A stretch of 64,000 nt of DNA from an uncultured Lachnospiraceae bacterium (lineage in GTDB: Bacteria; Bacillota; Clostridia; Lachnospirales; Lachnospiraceae), in the NCBI GenBank assembly GCA_902779395.1, contig CACZBK010000015.1:62001-126000 (forward strand), written 5' to 3'. Shown piece by piece: positions 59,794-64,000 of the stretch (its first letter is position 1; every line of letters begins with the position of its first letter). The notes under the pieces were generated by a model. The model was given only the letters and a program-made list of their open reading frames with translations. It did no database searches and was not told the DNA's origin. A program made the position numbers and the translations under genes.

Positions 59794-60465
59794 TCAGACT
59801 GAGACTGTATCCATAAGCTCTATCAGGCTTCTGGAATTTTCATAAGCATCCCCGCGAAATACAGCCGAACCTGCAACTATAACATTCGCACCGTATTCCA
59901 TGATGGAAATGATATTGTCCTTTGTTATCCCGCCGTCAACTTCCACGTCACAGTACAGGCCTTTTTCGTCGATCATATCTTTAAGCTGCCTTACTTTCTT
60001 TAAGCATTCGGTCAGGACATGCTGGCCTCCGAAGCCCGGCTCCACCGTCATCGGAAGCACCATGTCAAGCTCCGGCAAAAGTGTTTTTATCTCACTTACT
60101 GCCGTAGCCGGCTTAAGTGCAATGCCGGCTTTTTTCCCGCACTTATGTATCATCTTGATCACGGAAACAGGATCATCACAGGCTTCGTAATGAACCGTAA
60201 TGATATCCGCACCAAGCTCGGCAAACTCCTCGATATAACGATCAGGTTTTACTATCATCAGATGCGCATCTATCTTAAGGCCGGTAGCCTTACGAAGAAG
60301 CTGCATAAGAGGCATTCCGAAAGAGATAGCCGGAACAAAACTCCCGTCCATAACATCAAAATGAACATATCCCGCTCCGCCGGCCTCGATACGTTTTATT
60401 TCTCCCTCAAGATTCATAAGATCGGCAGCCAGTATGGACGGCGCTAAAATATTTTTTCTTTTCAT
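59794..60465 (-). CDS. rpe: Ribulose-phosphate 3-epimerase
   Basis: 223 aa TIM barrel of the pentose phosphate pathway. Motifs: APSILAADLMNLEGEIKRIEAGGAGYVHFDVMDGSFVPAISFG, KIDAHLMIVKPDRYIEEF, MTVEPGFGGQ and DGGITKDNI with the metal-binding Asp/His residues. It lies 3 bp after rsgA, as in many Firmicutes. Confidence 0.98.
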   Translation of the reverse strand: MKRKNILAPSILAADLMNLEGEIKRIEAGGAGYVHFDVMDGSFVPAISFGMPLMQLLRKATGLKIDAHLMIVKPDRYIEEFAELGADIITVHYEACDDPVSVIKMIHKCGKKAGIALKPATAVSEIKTLLPELDMVLPMTVEPGFGGQHVLTECLKKVRQLKDMIDEKGLYCDVEVDGGITKDNIISIMEYGANVIVAGSAVFRGDAYENSRSLIELMDTVSV

Positions 60466-60468
60466 ACG

Positions 60469-61347
60469 CTAGTACCTCTTCCTGTCATTCAACTCCGAAT
60501 AAACGGAACAATAGTTCTCATATCTGATCAGCGGTATCTCCCCGGCCGAAACAGCTTCTCTCACAGCACAGCCCGGTTCTTTTATATGCATACAGTCAAG
60601 AAATCGGCATTCTCCCGCATATGGATCAAATTCAGGATATTCCTGACGCACTTCATCCGCTTCAATATCCTTAAGCTCCAGAGCCGTAAAACCGGGAGTA
60701 TCCATAACATAACCGCCGCCGTCTATCTCAAACAGTTCTGAATGTCTGGTAGTATGTCTGCCGCGTTTGAGCTTTTTACTGATCTCTCCGGTCTGGGCAT
60801 ATGCTCCGGGACACAACGCATTGAGTATGGTGGACTTGCCCACACCCGACGGCCCGGCCAGCAGGCTTATATGACCGCCTAGCATCTCTTTCAGCGCATC
60901 CTTAAAGCCCTCTTCCAAAGCACACAATGCATGTACATGAGATACGGCATCTTTATACGAATCCTGAAGCCGCTTTACCTGCACTTCATCAGCCAGGTCT
61001 TTTTTATTAAATAACAGGATACATGGAACATTGCTGCGGCGCAGCGTTATAAGAAATCTGTCCAGAAGAACATAGTTGGGAGCCGGCTTATCAAAAGCAA
61101 AAACCAGAAGTGCCTGATCGATATTGGCAGCTTCGGGTCTGATGAGCCTGTTATTCCTGGGCAGAAGTTCATCTACGCTTCCGGTGGAATCATTTTCACT
61201 TATGATACTGATGCGTACCATATCACCTACAAGGAGCTTTTCGTTATCCTTCCTGAAAATCCCCCTGCCACGGCATTCATATACCCTGCCGCCTTCAGTC
61301 TTCACATAATAGAAACCGCCTACGCCTTTAATGATCCTGCCTTCCAT
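60469..61347 (-). CDS. rsgA: Ribosome small subunit-dependent GTPase A
   Basis: 292 aa circularly permuted GTPase that checks late 30S assembly. An OB domain is followed by G4 FNKKD, then G1 GPSGVGKSTILN, and G3 DTPGF. The C-terminal zinc site is CRFLDCMHIKEPGCAV. Its start lies 4 bp after prkC with no separate ribosome-binding site evident, suggesting coupling. Confidence 0.97.
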   Translation of the reverse strand: MEGRIIKGVGGFYYVKTEGGRVYECRGRGIFRKDNEKLLVGDMVRISIISENDSTGSVDELLPRNNRLIRPEAANIDQALLVFAFDKPAPNYVLLDRFLITLRRSNVPCILLFNKKDLADEVQVKRLQDSYKDAVSHVHALCALEEGFKDALKEMLGGHISLLAGPSGVGKSTILNALCPGAYAQTGEISKKLKRGRHTTRHSELFEIDGGGYVMDTPGFTALELKDIEADEVRQEYPEFDPYAGECRFLDCMHIKEPGCAVREAVSAGEIPLIRYENYCSVYSELNDRKRY

Positions 61348-61351
61348 AGGC

Positions 61352-63673
61352 TTATTGCTTTACTTCAGTAAATTCTACTTTTTCAGGCCCCTGTGTTTTC
61401 TGAACCTGAACCTGCTGTACCGACATATTTCCCTCCTCATCATAAACTTCCTGATCTTCGGTAACAGTATAGTCTATGGTAAGTATTCCTTTTGATATCA
61501 TGAATATTCCCGTGATATTGATATCAACAGGGAAAGTATCTGTAGTATCCTGCCAGATGGGGCTTCCGTTCTCCTCTTTCAGGGAAATGGTCGCACTGCC
61601 GCCCTGATATCCGGGAGGTGCATCCAGACGCCTGTCATACTTATAATATGCCTGCTTGCGCCCTTTGCTGACCCTGTATTCTATCTCGGAATCATTGTTT
61701 ATGCTGGTTCCGGCAGAATAATTCTGGTAACATATTTTCCCTTCCTCATAATCATCACTGTATTCATCTTCTCCGCGTTTTGCGGAAAGTCCCAGTTCCT
61801 CGAGGATCTGCTTTACTTCTCCCTCGGTATGATTTTTGAGGTCAGGCATATTTACCTTTATTATCTCTTTTCCGTGACTTACATATATCGTCACCTTACT
61901 GCCTATGGCTGCTGAAGTTCCTGCTTCAGGTTCCTGTCTGATAACATTTCCCTTTTCCACTTCATCACTGTATTCATTAAGAACTTCAACTTCAAAACTG
62001 TCATCTTCAAGAGTCTTCCTGGCTTCGGGACGTGAAAAACCCACAACAGCAGGGATAGGGAGCATACCCTTCTGGGTATTGCCCATAGCCTGTGTAGGTG
62101 TGGCTTCAGCAGATGCTTCGGCTGCTGGTGAAGGTGTGGGCACCGGCTCCTTATCTTTGCCGAAACCAACCGCATGCCATACTATATAAAGGAAAATGAT
62201 CGCCAGTATCACTGCCGCGATGATGATAAGGATAGTAGTAAGTACTTCCATCCTGGGGTCTGTCTCATCCTCAAAGCGGTCTTCCCTGGATCTAGAACGT
62301 CTTTTACTGTCCGGGCGTCTGTTTGAACGGCTTGATGAACTGTTTTTCTTTCTGGGAACATCAGGTGCCGTAGGCCTCTTATTTGCGGCTGACATAGAAA
62401 CAGCACTCTCATTCCCGGAGCCCTGTTTGTTCCTGGATGAAGAATTCTTTTTCTTTTTCTTTTTTCCCGAAGAAGTGCTGTTATCTCTCTTGCGTCTGTT
62501 TATTATAGGCTGCAGTACCGGTCCGTTTGCATAGGGATCCTCTTCGGCAGGCGGATATTCGCCTTCGTATTCAGGGTATTCGCCTTCATACTCCGGGTAT
62601 TCACCTTCATATTCGGGATACTCACCTTCGTATTCCGGATATTCGCCTTCATATTCCGGATATTCCCCTTCCCCTCCGGCATATTCTCCGCTGTCATCAG
62701 TATATGCTTCTTCAGGCACATTATTATTCATCATTGCCGCATCGAAAGAATCACGTCTGCTCGCCTGCTGTCGGATGCGTTTGATCTCCTGCGGAGAAAT
62801 ATCCTTGGTAGCACCTGTCTCATCATTCTCATCAAGCTTAACAAAATCCTCATCCGGACTTATTAGCGAACGCTTAAGGTCTTCAATAAGCTCAGGTGCC
62901 GACTGGTAACGTCTGTCAGGAGATTTTTGCGTACATTTAAGAACTATCTTTTCAAGACTCACCGGTATCTCGGGTACAAAATCCCTGGGTGAGGGCATCT
63001 GTTCCTGAATATGTTTTATGGCAACTGCTACTGTGGTATCCCCGTTAAAAGGCACACGTCCGGTAAGCATTTCAAACAATGTTATGCCAAGCGAATAAAT
63101 ATCGCTTTTTTCGTCGGAGAAACCGCCACGGACCTGTTCCGGCGAAGTATAATGTACACTTCCCATCACATTGGACGTGATAGTATTACTGGTAGCAGCC
63201 TTGGCAATACCGAAGTCCGTTACCTTTACCTTTCCGTCCATGCTGATGATAACATTCTGGGGTTTGATGTCTCTGTGAATGATATGATTATTATGGGCAG
63301 CCTCTATCCCCTGTGCCACCTGTATCGCAATACTTACTGCCTCCCTTACGGAAAGCCTTGCTTTTTTCTCTATATATTTCTTAAGGGTGATGCCTTCAAC
63401 CAGCTCCATCACTATAAAATGTGATCCGCTCTCCTCACCCACGTCGTAAACATTTACGATATTAGGATGCATAAGCCCTGCCGCAGACTGTGCCTCACTG
63501 CGGAATTTCTGCAGGAAATCCTTATTTTCCGAGAATTCCTGCTTTAAGACCTTTACCGCAACAAATCTGTTCAGCTTATGATCCTTCGCCTTATATACGT
63601 CACTCATACCGCCGGTACCGATCTTTTCCAGCACCTCATAACGGTCTGCTACTGTCATACCTATCTTAATCAT
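61352..63673 (-). CDS. prkC: PASTA-domain Ser/Thr protein kinase
   Basis: 773 aa membrane kinase that senses peptidoglycan fragments. Kinase domain ~1-270: VAVKVLK (K41), HRDIKPQN (D135), DFGIAK and GSVHYTSPEQ. The juxtamembrane part is odd: six EGEYP(EY) repeats at ~335-374, then a very basic Ser/Lys/Arg stretch (~390-465). One membrane helix lies at ~478-500. Outside are two PASTA repeats (~537-601 and ~606-670), fewer than the three or more of many PrkC/StkP proteins. A further ~100-residue domain of unknown type ends the protein. The adjacent Stp phosphatase completes the pair. AAGGAG precedes the ATG. Confidence 0.96.
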   Translation of the reverse strand: MIKIGMTVADRYEVLEKIGTGGMSDVYKAKDHKLNRFVAVKVLKQEFSENKDFLQKFRSEAQSAAGLMHPNIVNVYDVGEESGSHFIVMELVEGITLKKYIEKKARLSVREAVSIAIQVAQGIEAAHNNHIIHRDIKPQNVIISMDGKVKVTDFGIAKAATSNTITSNVMGSVHYTSPEQVRGGFSDEKSDIYSLGITLFEMLTGRVPFNGDTTVAVAIKHIQEQMPSPRDFVPEIPVSLEKIVLKCTQKSPDRRYQSAPELIEDLKRSLISPDEDFVKLDENDETGATKDISPQEIKRIRQQASRRDSFDAAMMNNNVPEEAYTDDSGEYAGGEGEYPEYEGEYPEYEGEYPEYEGEYPEYEGEYPEYEGEYPPAEEDPYANGPVLQPIINRRKRDNSTSSGKKKKKKNSSSRNKQGSGNESAVSMSAANKRPTAPDVPRKKNSSSSRSNRRPDSKRRSRSREDRFEDETDPRMEVLTTILIIIAAVILAIIFLYIVWHAVGFGKDKEPVPTPSPAAEASAEATPTQAMGNTQKGMLPIPAVVGFSRPEARKTLEDDSFEVEVLNEYSDEVEKGNVIRQEPEAGTSAAIGSKVTIYVSHGKEIIKVNMPDLKNHTEGEVKQILEELGLSAKRGEDEYSDDYEEGKICYQNYSAGTSINNDSEIEYRVSKGRKQAYYKYDRRLDAPPGYQGGSATISLKEENGSPIWQDTTDTFPVDINITGIFMISKGILTIDYTVTEDQEVYDEEGNMSVQQVQVQKTQGPEKVEFTEVKQ
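62553..62678 (-). repeat. 21-bp tandem repeat in prkC (EGEYPEY units)
   Basis: Six in-frame 21-bp units, diverged mainly at third codon positions, encode EGEYPEY repeats. Silent divergence shows selection to keep the peptide, not a fresh expansion. Confidence 0.88.
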
Positions 63674-63682
63674 TACAGCTCC

Positions 63683-64000
63683 TTAACCTTCCACCCTCAC
63701 CAGTATTACGGTTATATTATCTCTTCCGCCGTTCATATTTGCTCCTGCAACCAGACGCTGGGCTTTTTCCTTAAGAGTACCTTCCCCTTCTATTATCCCC
63801 AGCATCTCTTTGTCTTCAAGCATATTGGAAAGCCCGTCTGAGCACATGAGGAGCATATCTCCCACGACCAGATCTTCCACCTCAAAAAAGTCCGGATCAA
63901 CTTCCTCCATTACACCAACAGCACGTGTGATGATGTTTTTATCAGGATGGTTTCTTGCGGACTTTCTTTCAAGTTCCCCCATCTGTACCATTTCTTCCAC
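63683..64000 (-). CDS. stp: PP2C-type Ser/Thr phosphatase, C-terminal part (runs off the right edge)
   Basis: The last ~105 codons are in the window; the start lies beyond base 64000. PP2C motifs are visible: NIITRAVGV, VGDMLLMCSDGLSNML and GGRDNITVILVRVEG with the metal-binding Asp residues. It removes phosphates placed by PrkC, encoded 9 bp downstream. The 64-kb edge cuts the gene. Confidence 0.95.
   Translation of the reverse strand: MEEMVQMGELERKSARNHPDKNIITRAVGVMEEVDPDFFEVEDLVVGDMLLMCSDGLSNMLEDKEMLGIIEGEGTLKEKAQRLVAGANMNGGRDNITVILVRVEG

Noticed and set aside
62503-62784. Short repeats resembling a CRISPR-like array and an overlapping Arg/His-rich frame
   Set aside because: The units are 21 bp with no spacers and encode EGEYPEY in the prkC frame, so this is a protein-coding repeat.

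Overview
The window looks like a chromosomal segment of a low-to-moderate GC, anaerobic, Gram-positive Clostridia member, most likely Lachnospiraceae (a Butyrivibrio-like organism is my best guess; the genus is not proven by the sequence). Supporting signs are the HisZ/short-HisG histidine enzymes, the Asp23-FakA pair, the GerW sporulation protein, the radical SAM/DUF2344/RNase G trio, a NupNOPQ-type nucleoside importer, the PrkC-RsgA-Rpe cluster and the secG-rnr-smpB-ssrA order. I recognise 56 protein genes, one tRNA and tmRNA. All but one (a DAHP synthase at 53777-54805) lie on the minus strand, so the segment probably sits within one replichore. There is no insertion sequence, prophage, CRISPR array or rRNA.

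Layout, read along transcription (right to left). 64000-56050: Stp phosphatase (partial), PrkC kinase, RsgA, Rpe, RqcH, PepC, NUDIX. 55944-54893: xerD behind a clear promoter and a structured leader. 54805-50235: DAHP synthase (+), then secG, rnr, smpB and tmRNA. 50216-42735: a GGDEF protein with a LacI-type ligand-binding domain, followed by a nucleoside ABC importer operon ending in xanthine phosphoribosyltransferase. 42655-39349: nrdR, a membrane-anchored coiled-coil protein and a two-component pair. 39306-36952: yqeG-aroE-aroQ-aroK. 36853-34012: NUDIX, a small unknown protein, DUF2953, GerW and a coiled-coil J-domain protein. 33919-29482: L28, Asp23/FakA, RecG. 29434-19932: three tandem membrane proteins with degenerate GGDEF plus EAL domains, two of them continuing into complete hybrid histidine kinases, followed by a double-receiver response regulator. 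19883-16488: an MscS-type TM-helix protein, then an operon with an inactive rhomboid-like protein carrying a zinc ribbon, a sigma-70-like protein lacking its DNA-reading parts, and a small unknown protein. 16460-12064: PreP-type protease, Era, and a RecO gene that appears frameshifted. 11938-3287: hisZ-G-D-B-(HisF-like)IE running straight into a radical SAM protein, DUF2344 and a short RNase E/G. 3114-1: an eight-SHOCT-repeat protein, tRNA-Thr(CGU) and alaS (partial).

The most unusual content is the EAL/hybrid-kinase cluster (c-di-GMP breakdown and phosphorelay in the same chains), the truncated sigma-like protein with its two unknown partners, the eight-fold SHOCT protein, the HisF-like pseudo-domain on HisIE, and two operons (hisZ and yqeG) whose near-consensus promoters lie so close to the ATG that the mRNAs should be leaderless.
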